64,000 nt of DNA from Diphasiastrum complanatum (lineage: Eukaryota > Streptophyta > Lycopodiopsida > Lycopodiales > Lycopodiaceae): positions 48,444,052 through 48,508,051 of the forward strand of contig CM055097.1 of NCBI GenBank assembly GCA_029204225.1. Reading direction: 5' to 3'. The notes below the pieces were generated by a model. That model made no database searches. It saw nothing but the letters and a program-made list of their open reading frames with translations, and was not told the origin of the DNA. Made by a program: the position numbers and the translations under genes. The stretch's first letter is position 1, and each line of letters opens with the position of its first letter. Below are positions 20,205-31,871 of the stretch, piece after piece.

Positions 20205-21807
20205 GTTCCCTTCCCGGGACTGGTGCCAGTTCATCCAAGAATACGCTAGTATGAAAAAGGACGTCCAGCGGTATGTACTTAGTTGCCAGAAGTGTCAGGT
20301 TAATGAAGCAGAGCGTCTAAAGGGAGGAGGATTGTTACAGCCCTTAGATATACCAGCTGGTAAGTGGGACAGTATTTCCATGGATTTCATAGTAAACCTA
20401 CCTAAGACCCAAAAGGGTAATGACACTATTTGGGTCACAGTTGAACGTTTGACCAAAATGGCTCACTTCATTCAGACTAAAACAACCGTCAGAGCTCCAG
20501 AGTTAGCAAGGTTGTTTATAGATGGGCTATTTAAATTGTACGGTCTCCCTTCCGGCATAGTCAACGACTGGGACAATAAGTTTAATGGAAATTTTGGAGG
20601 GCAGTATTCCATCAACTCCATACTAAACTAAACATTAGTACTACCAACCATCCACAGACGGACAGTCAAACAAAAAGGGTAAATCAGGTGCTGGAGGATA
20701 TGCTTCGAGCATACGTCGCCAAAAAGCAGACTAATTGGGAGGAATATCTCCCGATATTAGAGTTTGACTATAACAGTACCAAACATTCAGCTATGGGATA
20801 CAACCCATTCATGTTGATGTATGGTTTTCAACCACGCTCACCCACAGCTGTAGGGTTTAAACAAGAAAAAGTTGAAGCAGCTAGAAACTTTTTAGGAGAC
20901 CTACACCAGATGATAGAACAGGCTAAGCATAGCATCAGGCAATCCCAGGATCGGGCCAGGCATTATGCAGATACACACAGACGGGATGTGCAGTTCTCTG
21001 CTGGTGAGAAAGTCTACTTACGAGTCCCAGTTGACTCTAAAACCCTCAAATCAGGAGTGTGTGCTAAGTAGTAAGTGGTCTCCTAGGTATTGTGGTCCTT
21101 TTACCATTAGTAGGAGACTAGGCGAGGTGACCTATGAATCAGAACTCCCACGTAATAGTAAGGTTTTTCTAGTCTTTCATGTACATCAATTACGAGAAGC
21201 CTTAACCAGATCTGAAAATCTAGTAGGGCACAGTGTTCTAGTTCTCCCATTGGATTCTCAACAACTTCCACATGAAACAGAGGAGATCCTTAGTAGTACA
21301 GAGACGCAGACCCGTCATACTCTATACCAAGAATATCTATTCAAGTGGACGGATCAGCCTGTTGAGAATGCCACTTGGGAAAAGGGCAGCATCCTTCGCA
21401 AGTTATTCCCAGACCTTGTCTTAGAGGAACAAGGCGGTTCTTAAGGGGGAGGGAGTGTTACGAGCCTGTAACCAGTGCCGAACCCTAGAGAACACAGGAG
21501 GTCAGATACCACAGTCAAGGACGTGTCGTACACGTCCAACAGGGCAAGGCAGTGTGAGTAGTGTGCCCCTGCGCGGACCATAGCCATGGCGGGCCTAACA
21601 CAGCCTAGGGACTTTGTCAGCAGGATAGGGCCCACGTTGGGTCCCGACGTGCAGTCGGCCACGTCAGTGCCACGTGGCCGACACTTGGCAGTATGCATGC
21701 TACCAGTCCTCACACTAAACTAGGAGGGGCCTACTCCATATAGGCAGTTGGCAAGGTTGGGTGGATCAGTTATTGTTTGCCCTACTTTGGTGTTTAGATC
21801 TCTAACA
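20205..21807 (+). mobile_element. 5'-truncated gypsy element of the same family as 9940-16313
   Basis: Starts with GTGASSSKNT (the pol hinge before integrase in the 9940 element), jumps by deletion to SMKKDVQRYVLSC, then gives integrase to chromodomain with several frameshifts: MDFIVNLPKTQKGND, GIVNDWDNKF (second catalytic Asp kept, R to W beside it), MLEDMLRAYVAKK, SPRYCGPFTISRRLG, YLFKWTDQPVENATWE. It stops at GGS before the purine tract (21444-21454). The 3' LTR follows at 21456-21807. No 5' LTR. Confidence 0.9.
21456..21807 (+). repeat. Gypsy 3' LTR, plus-strand copy
   Basis: TGTTACGAGC at the start, CTCTAACA at the end, about 352 bp, visibly more diverged from the two 9940-element LTRs than they are from each other. 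The target duplication cannot be checked because the 5' end is missing. Confidence 0.85.
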
Positions 21808-22205
21808 ATCATTGCCAAGCTTGTCATAATAACTAAGATTCCACTAGATCATGATTCATTCTTAAAGACTCACAATTCAATTTCAAAAAGGTTTGGCCAT
21901 TTTGAAACTTCAAGAGACTTCCCTTTCTTTTATAATGTCCCATTTGCCATTGGGAATAGGTTTTCTCCTATTTTTCCTAGCTATGAGGGCTATCAATGCA
22001 AAGTGAAGACATCATGAAGGATACAAACACATCGTGAAGGCTATGAAGGCATCTGAAACAGCCATTGCGATAGAACACTATGAACTCATCCTGAAGTTTC
22101 TCTGACATCTAAGGCATTGTGATAGAAGGAGAAAACATAGATTTTTTTGTTCCTAATTGTTGTAGCATAACCTTCTTAGCCTTCTACCTACCCTATCAAG
22201 ATCCT
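21808..22205. other. Intron sequence between gypsy fragment and LINE L6
   Basis: AT-rich, with imperfect repeats of GAAGGCTATGAGGGC/ACATCATGAAGG near 21985-22055. Otherwise nothing recognised. Confidence 0.45.
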
Positions 22206-23430
22206 AGAGAGAGAGAAAAAGAAATCTTCATTATCCCAAAAGGCACATAAGACGAAAAAGTACATGCCAAGTATGTGGTATCAATGGGAGCATATGAAAT
22301 GTCTCCAAAACAAAAAAGAGAAAGTAAAAGTAGATCTCACTCCTAAAGCTAAATTGAGTGAGGTATCAATGTAAAAAACATGTACTGTTACAAATCTAGA
22401 ATGTGCTACCAACGTCATCTAGAAGGTCATCGATGAGATGTGTGTCTCTTCAAAGTAAGACAGATAGCTCCAATGGCAACATGGCTCTAAGTGATACGTT
22501 GTCTCTAATCTACATGTATGCATGTCATCATCATCATCATCAACTAACTCTGGATCTGGTCTTTTCCTAGGGAAGAAGGATGTAATTTGGAGTTGTGGAT
22601 CTGGATGTCTTTCCTAATTTATCTAATATAGGTCTCGTCGTAGTAGGAACATCTCTTGTACCATAAGTATCTTGTCTCCTATCCCTCTCACAACCATATG
22701 TAAGAGTATCTGCGTCCTCATCATCTGACTCTCAATTTGCCCATGGTCTTTGTTTGAAGAAGAAGTCCACAATTTGAGGTTATGTCCCAATGATTAGACT
22801 AATCGTACCTACACAAATCTCTTCATAGTAAGGACATCTTGCATATCATAAGGGCAACACATTTGGGATCATCATAGGCAACGACAGAGTGTAAGGTGTG
22901 TGATTCTCTAAAAAGACTATAATATCTCCCACGAATCTCACAGTAAACAAGACATCTAAAAATAAAGTGCTTCTCAGACTCAATCTCCTTCAAAGAACGC
23001 ATTTATCCTCATGTGGGATACCATGGAAGCATCTTGTCTCAATGGCAAGCTGGTGCAAAGAAATGAGAATCTACCTCAAGGTAAACATCAAACAATGTGA
23101 TAGTCTAGAGACAAGATATTGTGGTAGGACTAGGAATCCTATTGTGTCCCCAAGAAATATGTTCGATACAAGATGTGTAACTGTAGGCTTAGCCCAAATC
23201 ATTCGAGATAACATAGTGACCTGAAGTTGGGATATAGTAGCCTAGTTGAAAAAGTAAGGCATGTCTGCCAAGCCTCATCTACATAGTGTTGTGGAATGAC
23301 CAACCTCTAAATAAGAAAAGGTTGCGGAACCGAGTCAAAGGTTTTCTTGAAGTCCACAAAGCAACAATAAACTCTCTCATCTATGCCTAGTCTCTCATGG
23401 CATGAACTGTGGCTCTAGGAACAATCCGAG
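22206..23430 (-). mobile_element. LINE copy L6, degenerate, minus strand
   Basis: The tail (GA-rich, 22206-22225) and 3' end rc CTTATGTGCCTTTTGGGAT lie at left. Moving right on the minus strand come the C-terminal zinc region (HFIFRCLVYCEIRGRY, about 22890-22975), a MICAK/IIWAKP-like segment (about 23185-23215) and an RT fragment resembling VDFRKAFDSVP (about 23325-23375). Many stops. It is sense-oriented to the host gene. Confidence 0.7.
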
Positions 23431-23439
23431 TCTGAGTAG

Positions 23440-24128
23440 TACACCGTCTCTAGTCTCTAGGAGTAATAGATAACAAAGTAACCAATAAGGGGGATGGCCT
23501 TACTAACTATAGGTAATTGAACAAGTCTCCAAGTCGTACTCCTCATCCATAGCTTTCCTCCAAACTTCTTCTTGCAATCTTGCAAAAACAATCCCTTTCT
23601 CTCACCAAAAAGCCTGCTCTGATACCATGTCAGAATTTGTCATACAAATTCTAGATGGAGCACTCACAAATCAAGCATAGACATTAAAGAGATCATAGAT
23701 TGTAGAAGAATTGAGCAAAGCTCAAACACACTAGAGTGAATTTGTGTGGGGCACCAGCCTACATATATAGTTTCTCTAATCTATGTGAAAAGCTAAAAGC
23801 ATAAAGCAAATAGCAAAAGACAAAAAGCTATTTGCTAATATTACTACCTATATTGGGTAAAGACCCAAGATGTATTTCTAAGTAAAACAAGTTCTATTCT
23901 AGTAGTAGTGTGCCACTTACATGCATGAGTAATGAAAATGACTTACCATAATAGTAATGACCCCTATAAAATGACTTACTAGTTCTATTCTAGTAGTAGT
24001 GTGCCCACTTACATGCATGAGTAATGAAAATGACTTACCATAAATAGTAATGACCCCTATAAATGACTTACTAAAAATAGCAATGACCCACCCCCCTGTA
24101 ATAGCACGCAGGCATGGCCAATCTAACA
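23440..24128 (-). mobile_element. Copia element C fragment: 5' LTR, primer site and fused pol remnant
   Basis: LTR 23628-24128 (minus strand begins TGTTAGATTGGCC, ends TTCTGACA), then primer site TGGTATCAGAGC reading leftwards from 23627. The short interior (23440-23612) fuses directly to a copia RT-start sequence (MDEEY..., VQLPIVSKA), so nearly all of gag-pol is deleted. Similar coding segments recur in copies at 48.3-49.9 kb and 50.4-50.9 kb. Confidence 0.8.
23888..24072. repeat. Direct duplication inside the copia C LTR
   Basis: A unit of about 90 bp beginning GTTCTATTCTAGTAGTAGTG and including CATGCATGAGTAATGAAAATG and AGTAATGACCCCTATAAA occurs twice in direct succession. Confidence 0.85.
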
Positions 24129-24133
24129 TTAAG

Positions 24134-24620
24134 GGTTATCAAATAAACATTAAATCCTAACGCTATATTTATTGAGTCATATGTGGAGTGGGGGGCCTTA
24201 GTAGGGAGCACTATTTTCCCTCCCTATTCTTTTCTCCCCTTCATTTTGAATTCCTACATTGGGGTTCACTAGTGGGGTATATATAGTGCACTTGTACATT
24301 GATTATTCAGCTTATTGATTAGTATTGCTTAGGCTCTCTTAGTGGGAGAAACTATTGTCTGTGATGCTAGTTAGCCATTCTTCATGGGAGATTGATTAAT
24401 TAGCCTACATGCTATCTTTTCATGTTTCAATTATGCAAAATCTGTGAATTAGATACTAACTGCTTCTGTACATGTTACGCACATGACCTGCGAGCACTCA
24501 GCTTATGGATATTCGTCTAGAAGTTTCCCATGATCTATGGCCATTGTGTTTATGATAAGAAGCATCATGAAAATTCAAATTTGACGCCCATTTCATTAGC
24601 TAGATGCATAACAGGATGGT
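24134..24620. other. Intron sequence left of the exon g duplication
   Basis: AT-rich, with no recognisable gene or transposon. Confidence 0.5.
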
Positions 24621-24625
24621 CACAG

Positions 24626-24982
24626 GGGGTGAATCCTCGGTCATGGTCTAGCAAGAAAAATGATGAGCGTGAAAAGCCGATTCAAAGCTATACAAAACTT
24701 CCACAATTATTTCTTGTACTTACATCACTGACGTTGACACCGACATAAAAATATTTACTGATACATGGCCAACTGTCACAGGTGGTTTGAATTGGACTGT
24801 TACTAGGTGAATTCTGATTGATGGTCTAGGAAGAAAAATGTTGTGCATTAGAAGATAATTCAAAGCTATACAATACTTCAACAAGTATTTCTTGTACTTA
24901 CATCACTGGCGTTAACACCGACATAAAGATATTTCACTAATACATGTCCATCTTTCACAGGTGGTTTGAATTGGACTGTCAC
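24626..24982 (-). repeat. Tandem duplication of exon g with its donor; downstream copy decayed
   Basis: Two units of about 180 bp (about 24626-24805 and 24806-24982) share an intron stretch, the GTAAGT donor and the exon g coding end (VTVQFKPPV then a VGHV/DGHV variant). The left, downstream unit has lost one base inside the segment encoding VKYLYV, which shifts its frame, and its 5' part of the exon is missing. It is therefore a pseudo-exon and probably not spliced, although its donor is intact. Confidence 0.8.
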
Positions 24983-25028
24983 TATCTTTGTGGCTGCTCT
25001 GAAGTTGTTGCTTAAGGTGGTTACAACC
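24902..25028 (-). CDS. NQR: NQR-like gene, exon g: start of quinone-reductase-like MDR domain
   Basis: The exon has 127 nt, one base plus 42 codons. It reads VVTTLSNNFRAATKIVTVQF... HVLVKYLYVGVNASD, the GroES-like beginning of quinone-oxidoreductase MDRs, with VGVNASD matching the family motif NP/AxD. No structural-zinc cysteines are visible. The acceptor is TTTGCAG; the donor is GTAAGT, phase 0. A decayed duplicate of this exon lies just downstream at 24626-24805. The following intron is the longest in the window (17.8 kb). Confidence 0.93.
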
Positions 25029-25306
25029 CTGCAAATTTCATGACATCTAGTGAACATTTGGTTCTCTTAAATAACTTCCAAACAGAATAGGCAACTGACA
25101 TTTTGCTGAAGGCAGTTAAAACAAATTCCATCCATAATCTAGTAAACATTTGACAAATAGAATGAGCAACTAAGCTTGTATGGAAGAAGCAACATACACG
25201 TGGTTCCACTTCTTAGCTTGCTCTCTTTTAATGGAAACTATAAACTATATTGTTAAATCAAAAAGCAGGTGAATGCTTTGACTGTACTCTGAATACCCCT
25301 ACTCAC

Positions 25307-25508
25307 ACTTTTCTGAAAGTGGATGGAACAGGTGGTATAACATGTACAGAATATTCAGCAGAAGATGGCAAGACTGTTTTCTTTGGAAAAAAGGCCAGTA
25401 AATATTTTTTCTTTTCTTCATCGCTAGGCCAGTATTGAAGACCTTTTCGATTAGATATCCAGAGACAAGCTCCAGCCTGGCGATCATTCTCAATCAATTC
25501 AGATGCAC
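25307..25508 (-). CDS. NQR: NQR-like gene, exon f: SDR end and linker to MDR
   Basis: The exon has 202 nt: two bases, 66 codons, two bases. It encodes ASELIENDRQAGACLWIS, typical of the SDR C-terminus before the fusion point, then NRKGLQYWPSDEEKKKYL and a Pro-rich stretch entering the MDR half. The linker identifies the fused SDR-MDR type instead of a stand-alone SDR. The acceptor is GCCAG before GTGCATC; the donor is GTGAGT, phase 2. The next intron, at 278 bp, is the shortest of the gene. Confidence 0.93.
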
Positions 25509-26344
25509 CTGGCACAAGCATTCAATTTTTACAGGTGACAATGATGGTGAAAAAATTTCTCAATCACGTCAGACACAAATAATACCATGCACCTTTGAAT
25601 AAAACTAACTGTTACGAGATTACACTTAAAAGAAGATAAATGGTCACATGCAAAAATAAATTTGAATGCTGGAGTTTAGGAAGATTTCCAGCAGATTGTC
25701 AAGTTTGGCAAGTACACATGACAGAATTTTGATATTTGGAAGCATCTTACTAACAAAATTCGATACTTACGAGTGTATCACCAGTAAGAGAGTTTTAAAA
25801 CGATTGTCAACTTTGGTAAGTACAACAGACAGACTTTGCTACTTATGAGCATCTACTAATGGATCAAACACATGTAACATTAGAAAAAGCAGACACATAC
25901 CAAACACTTTACCAAAACATACTGAGCAATGCTTAGTTAGAGAAGCTAAACGGACCACTTATTGTTTCTAGCTTACCAAAACCTGAAGCAGCTCAGATTT
26001 TCTTTAAGCAGTTTGCCTATTGGTAGGGAGTATTCAATTACAACTATCAGTGTCAGCAGCTTAATTTCGAGAGCTTGATGGTATAGGCAACCTTTGATCA
26101 GGGCAGTGTAGCATTCAAACATTTGAAACATATATAACTCAAACGTTTTAGACATTGTGGGATTCTTCTAAGTTTCTATTTTTGGTTTCTGAGCAATCCC
26201 AAGTACTAATTGAAGGGTTGGAAGGTTAAATGTATTATTATAGCGGCTGAATGAGCATGTATATTGAATTCAATCTATTGTGCTTAACAAAATCATAATC
26301 TTCCATGCAAAAAGCTTTTGATTTGTCTGATAGTTAAAAAGTGC
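25509..26344. other. Intron sequence upstream of exon f
   Basis: AT-rich. 25660-25860 contains an imperfect repeat (CAGATTGTCAAGTTTGGCAAGTAC versus GATTGTCAACTTTGGTAAGTAC). No coding sequence recognised. Confidence 0.5.
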
Positions 26345-26404
26345 TCTGTTGGGGTTGAGAAACGATGTAATGCGAGCTGCTGAAGGAGGCAAAGTAAAAC
26401 AGGA
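26345..26404 (-). mobile_element. LINE copy L7, downstream piece left of copia A'
   Basis: Minus strand CAGCAGCTCGCATTACATC resembles the LINE segment at 9725-9750 and 19650-19675. It is probably the continuation of the LINE interrupted at 32657 by copia A'. The match is short, so tentative. Confidence 0.5.
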
Positions 26405-26408
26405 GTGT

Positions 26409-26856
26409 TGTAGGAAAGCAAGAGTCAAGTCACCAAGATCTAGTTATCAATCAATCTCCACAAGAAACAAGAGAGAAGAGGCTGGGTGCCCAACTCTAAG
26501 AGAGAGGAGAGAAAACAGCAACAAGAGCAATGGAAAGCATTGCTTAGCCAAACTGTTAAAATGGAATACACAATGAGCATCTAACTACTCTACCTGGATG
26601 TGGCCAAATGCCACCAAACCCTGAGTTTAACCACTTACTAAAGGTAGGGCACCCCCAAAAGTCAAGATAGGGCCCTTAAACAAAATTAGACCCGTAAGGA
26701 CCCACGAGTCAGTACATGACCAAAATTGGGTCCAACTGAACTCAAGACAAACTTAAGATGGCCTAAATAACTAAAAACAAATGGTTACACAAATCTCGAC
26801 CTTTTGGGTCAAAGTAACCTATGGATTAACTTCAGCATAGTCATTTATTTCTAACA
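26409..26856 (-). repeat. Copia A' 3' LTR
   Basis: The minus strand starts TGTTAGAAATAAATGAC and ends TTTCCTACA, 448 bp, homologous to 2099-2552. The CT tract of the other LTRs is here reduced to a short interrupted GA-rich run near 26500-26513. Confidence 0.9.
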
Positions 26857-26899
26857 CCCTCCTTAAATGACAATGCAGAAAAACTGAAATCTTCACTAT

Positions 26900-28038
26900 G
26901 TAATAAAACCATCATCTGTTAAATTTAAAGCTTTGCATAAAGCTTCAAATCTGACTCTAGGCAACGCCTTAGTGAAGAGGTCCGCAATATTATCCTCCCT
27001 AGTCCTTCGTCCTTGCATGAAAAACAAGATTCCGCGCAATGGCAATAGCACTTTGACTATCACTCAAGATAAGAGTGGCTGAGGGGCTCGCCAAACTTCA
27101 TGTCAACAAGTAGTCTTCTCAGCCATAAACACTCCGTTGTGGCTGAAAATATCGCCCTATATTCTGCCTCACTAGAAGAAGCAGCAACAGTGGGCTGCTT
27201 TTTACTTGACCACGAAATTGCAAAATTTCCATAGAAAAAGCAATGTCCACTTGTAGAGCATCTAGTGTCTTGATCTCCACCCCAATCCGAGTCACTAAAA
27301 CCAACCAAACATGCGTCATCACAAGCAGGAAAAACCAGTCCATGATTTCTTGTTCCTTGAAGATATCAAAAGATCCTCTCCAATGCTTTCCAATGTGATG
27401 TCATCGGGGCATGCATGAATTGACTCAGTGAGATACTATAAGAAATGTCCGGTCTTGAATTACATAGGTAAATGAGACAGCCAATAGCTTGACAATATAA
27501 TGTAGTATCAAATGGTTCACCATCACCTTGACTACTTAATTTCAGGCCTGTCTCAATAGGTGTAGCAACCGGCTTGCAATCTTGAACCGTTTCAAAATCT
27601 GCCCAATAATGTAGCATTCTTGAGAGATGAAAATTCCAGCCCCTTCTTGTACAAATTCAAGACCAAGATAAAAATGCAATAGGCCTAAATCTGAGGTTTC
27701 AAAAACCATACCAAGATCAAGTATTACGGCATCAATCTGCTGCTCATTACTTCCCGTAATAATAATACCATCAACATAATAATACTTGATTTTGTATACC
27801 CATTTAGAACCAATTGCCTTCTTCCCATGAGGAAGATCAACAAGAACCCAAATCTGGTTCTCATAAGTGAGTCATACTCATCTTGCATCGCATCCTCCCA
27901 ACATTTTACTCCCTTGGCCTGCTCATAAAAATCAGGTTCTTCTGCAATATCTCCAGATGTAAGAGCAAAATCTGAAAAATCAGATGTAAGAGCAAAACCA
28001 GATGTAAGAGCAAAATCTGAAAAATCAGCATAGTTCAC
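26900..28038 (-). pseudogene. Copia A' RNase H and RT remnants
   Basis: RNase H: MVGFSDSDWGGDQDTRCSTS (27308 leftwards, with the Trp that copia A has lost), SSKKQPTVAASSSEAEYRAI, then a frameshift before the SDSQSA region. RT end: LKLSSQGDGEPFDTT and CLIYLCNSRPDISYSISLS (27617-27366). The region 27630-28038 is heavily shifted and has a small tandem repeat encoding SDFALTSG. The YVDD box region is deleted. Confidence 0.85.
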
Positions 28039-29198
28039 TGATTTGTAGAGGCACGTGTCTTTCCATCATAAGATGAACTTACTTTGCTGTCCCGCAAAGT
28101 CGACAATAGCCACCGTGGGACTGTTTTGGGCTGTCCAACAGCCATGTCTCTTCTTACAATTTGTTGGCCAAGATCATCCGACACCGCACTTGGCTGTCCA
28201 AGATCTTCCAAAACTGGTCCTTGCTGTCCAACAGTTCCTGCAGGCTGATTGTGAGCAACAACGAGCGGTTCTTGATGAACATTAGGCTCTAAACTTGATG
28301 AGGTGTTGGGCAGGTCGAAATTGGTTGATTGCTGCCCCTTATCTCCAGCAATAGAAGATGGTACCAAATCTAGAAAAACTTCAACATTCACACTATGTGG
28401 GTTGTCCCCCTTCAAGATATGAGTTGGGGCCACATCCAATGAATTCTTTTCCTCAAAATGCACATCACGACTAACAATAATCTTGTTAGTGCTCAAATTG
28501 AACAGCCTATAACCTTTGCTTTCACTACTATAGCCAAAAAAAATGCATTTAAGTCCTTTATCCTCAAGCTTTGTACGATTATCCGCAACAAAAGCATAAG
28601 CTGTACAACCAAAAATGCGAAAGTGAGAGATTGTAGGCGTCTTTCCATACCAAACTTCATAAGGAGTTAATACTTTCAATGCTTTAGTAGGACAGGGATT
28701 GCTTATGTATGTTGCCATTATAACCGCTTCAGCCCAAAACTTGTGAGGCAGCCCCTTTGCTTTGAGCATGCAATCTCCATAAGTGTGCGATTCTTTCGCT
28801 CGGCAACACCATTTCATTGAGGCGTATAGGGAGTTGTCATTTGATGTAGAATTCCCTTTTCTCGAAGAAATGCACCAAACGTATTCTTGATGTATTCAAA
28901 TCCCTCCTCGATCGGTGCGTAGGGTCTTCAAATAATGCCCAAACTGATTTTCCACCATTGCTAGAAAATCTTTGAAACATTGAAAAACTTCTGATTTAGC
29001 CTTCATAGGATAGATCCATGTAAAACGGGAAAAGTCAAGTCACAAAATAGATGCACTTTCCAATGGATCCGGTCCTCATTGGACCACAAACATCACTATG
29101 AACCAAATCAAATTTATCAAGAACCCTTATAGTTCCATCAATTGGAAAAGGTTTCCTTCGAAACTTTCCAAGTATGCACCCCTCGCATACATGCCCTT
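28035..29198 (-). pseudogene. Copia A' integrase and linker
   Basis: 28817-28035 is open: LPHKFWAEAVIMATYISN, YEVWYGKTPTISHFRIFGCT, KGYRLFNLSTNKIIVSRDV, then a Gln/Pro/Ser-rich linker before RT. To the right (28818-29198) the integrase core continues with stops and shifts, including the zinc-region end. It parallels copia D at 40.6-41.5 kb. Confidence 0.85.
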
Positions 29199-29309
29199 CC
29201 GGCTGTTATAGAATTGAAAATAGAGATAGAAAGGATCGTTAAATCGAGGTTTACCAACCTAGGAATCCTTGATGGTCTTCTACAACTCAAAATAGATCAA
29301 AATCAGCAA

Positions 29310-29400
29310 CATGCAAGCAAATACAGTGACATGCAATCAACATGCAAGCAAATAAAGTGACATGCAATCAACATGCAAGCAACTAACATGCAACATGCAT
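29310..29400. repeat. Minisatellite of ATGCAAGCAAATA(C/A)A-type units in copia B 3' end
   Basis: Two nearly identical 33-bp units (CATGCAAGCAAATA..., GTGACATGCAATCAA) and a third partial unit, rich in CATGCA motifs. They lie between the RT remnant and the element's terminus. Confidence 0.8.
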
Positions 29401-29676
29401 GGACTAGTACTTGCACATGCAAACGGAGATTGATAGCAGATTGTAATTTTGTTGACATGCAATGAATAGATCAAACTTTCGAAGTAATCGGATCTGCTGG
29501 CTGTGGAGGGCAGCGAGCAAGATGAAGAGGATGCGAGCAGACATAGCCTGATGGCTGCTTCATAACAATAGTTTCATCAAGTGTGCCATACAAATATGAT
29601 GTTTTCACATCTATTTGATGCATTTCTAGATCATAATAAGCGGCCAAAGCAACTAACAAACGTATGCTAGCTTGCT

Positions 29677-30552
29677 TTACAACGGGAGAAAACGTATCAA
29701 AATAGTCAACTCCAAACTTTGAGAATAATCTTTTGCTACAAGGCGAGCCTTGAAGCGCATAATATCACCTTCAAGTGAAAATTTTAGCTTATAGAGCCAT
29801 TTGCAATCTATAGCCTTTCTTCCTGGTGGTAAAGGCTGCAGCTTCCAAACTTGGTGTCGATACATGGACTCCATCTCTTCATCCATAGGAACAAATAAAT
29901 ATGCTAGACATCCAAAAATTCTAACATGTGTTAACTTGGGCTTTTTCCCAGTCAAACATTCATAAGGAGTTTTCTCCTTATCTAGAGATTGTAAAGTACG
30001 ATTCTGCAAGTAATGGACAGTATTAACTGCTTCCGCCCAAAATTTAGCAGGTAACTTTGCATGAATCATCATGCAGCGTGCTACCTCAACAAGAGTTCGA
30101 TTCCGCCGTTCTGCAACACCATTGTGCTGAGAGGTGTACACAACCGTAAACTGATGTAGAATGTTATTGCTGGTACAAAACTCTTGAAATTCTGCAGAAA
30201 TATATTCACCACCACGATCTGAACGTAGTTGTCTAACTCTCTTTGAAGCCTTAGAGTGCACAAAACTGAGAAATTCATTAAATTTCGAAAGAACGTCACT
30301 TTTATTAGCAATAAAATAAACCATTGCTAATCGACTAAAATCGTCAATGAATGTGACAAAATAACGTGCACTTCCAATAGAGTTAACAGGCAAAGGTCCA
30401 CAAACATCTGAGTGAACTAATTCAAGAAGTTCTTTAGATCTATGGCCCTCCTTATTGAATGGAGAGCGAGTCATCTTGCCCAGCATGCAAGAGTCACATG
30501 GATGATATGAAGTGGGAATATTGATGTCAAAATCAACAACCCGTTCAAACAA
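29677..30552 (-). pseudogene. Copia B integrase and RT start
   Basis: A 291-codon open frame: CDSCMLGKMTRSPF (zinc region), ELVHSDVCGPLPVNS with catalytic Asp, YFVTFIDDFSRL, HNGVAERRNRTLVEVARCM with catalytic Glu, KFWAEAVNTVHYLQNR, then WLYKLKFSLEGDIMRFKARL of RT. The core residues are intact though the element is dead elsewhere. Confidence 0.88.
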
Positions 30553-30579
30553 CTTTTTCTTTGCTGCATCAAGAATGCT

Positions 30580-30992
30580 TCACATGCTCATGTGATAGAG
30601 CCTAGCATGCCATAATGCATGCATCTTGTCTTCGACGGCTAAAACTTCGTCACATGCAATAAGAACTTTTGCATGATACAGGTTCTCCCTCCGTAAGCAT
30701 GTTGCAAGCTGCTTTCCACTTTTTGTGTCCATTAGCCTGCAATCGTTGTCAATAAATAGAACTTTGATGCCCACATCTGTCATGCGGGCTACTGACAATA
30801 AGTCCTTTTGCATGGTTGGTACATGCAACACATAGAACCTGCAATTGTGAGTAAACTCAAGCTTCCTATTCCTGAAACATCATGTTGACTACCATCTCCT
30901 AAAATGACATATCTCTGAGTGTAACTAGGAGAATAACTAGACAACATAGCTCTATTAGAGATGATATGAGCAGTAGCTCCAAAATCTATCAC
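30580..30992 (-). pseudogene. Copia B protease and pre-integrase region
   Basis: MIDFGATAHIISNRAML is the protease active-site region, with Phe in place of the Ser of the usual D-S-G-A. Then LLSVARMTDVGIKVLFI... and LWHARLYHMSM of the pre-integrase zinc region. The two parts are in different frames. Confidence 0.82.
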
Positions 30993-31051
30993 AACTTCGG
31001 AAGTATTATCAGTAGAATTAAAACAATCTTCTACACAAACAAAAGCAGCAG

Positions 31052-31871
31052 CTAGAGTGCTTTCCTCTTTGCTTGAGTTAGAAGAAAGTTGTTCCTCTTG
31101 ACAAACATTGGCTTTACTATTGTTAGGCCTAGAATAGCATTTGAAAGATGAATGACCAGTTTTGCCACAATGTCTACTCTAGGATTAGCCCAACATTTAT
31201 CAAGAGTATGTCTTGGCTTTTTACAATAGTTGGAAAAAGATGTCTTTGACTTAGGCTCAGATGATTCCACTTTGGAATCTTTATTGTTTGGATCTTGCAT
31301 GCTAGTAGCTTGGATCTGGTTTCCGCGTCCTTTTGCCTTGCCCTTTACTTTCTTCGCATATAAAGCTCTAGCTCCTCCTTGAAAAGGTGAGCTTCCTTGC
31401 CGCATGAGATACTCCTCTCGAAGGCTTTGAATGGCCTCTTCAAAGGATTTACCTGTAAGAACAGGTCGCATGTAGATGTAGGAGGGTGGTAGTGCTCGCA
31501 GTAGGTACGTAAGTTTCTCCTCCTCGGGAGTTATTCTAACTGCACTTTGTAGAGCACTAAACAAAGATTGTAACTTGAAAAGAAAAGTATCACAATCTGA
31601 AATTCCATCCCACTTTAAACTAGTAAGTTTGTGATTTGGACTCAAATCTTCGAGCAAGTTCATCCCACATCTCCTTTGCTGTAGCAGAATCGGCAACGGT
31701 GAGAAAGATATCTTCCGAAATGGTTTGGGAAATAATTACTTTAGCTTTCGAATCTGCATGCAACCAGTCGTGAAGATCTTTTAAATCTTCTTCAGGATCA
31801 GTCGAGTCTTTGATCTCTATGCAGGGTAGTTGGATCCATCTAGGATTAAGTAGGTGAAATAGGTATCCCAC
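31052..31871 (-). pseudogene. Copia B gag
   Basis: Two overlapping frames separated by a frameshift near 31640: DLHDWLHADSKAKVIISQTI and WDELARRFESKS, then KLTSLKWDGISDCDTFLFKL, LLRALPPSYIYMRPVL and EEAIQSLREEYLMRQGSS. A degenerate zinc knuckle CKKPRHTLDKC has lost the first cysteine pair. Differs from the gag of copia A and D. Confidence 0.8.

Noticed and set aside
29310-29400. Regularly spaced direct repeats resembling a CRISPR-like array
   Set aside because: Only two to three adjoining units without unique spacers, inside a plant copia element; a minisatellite explains them.
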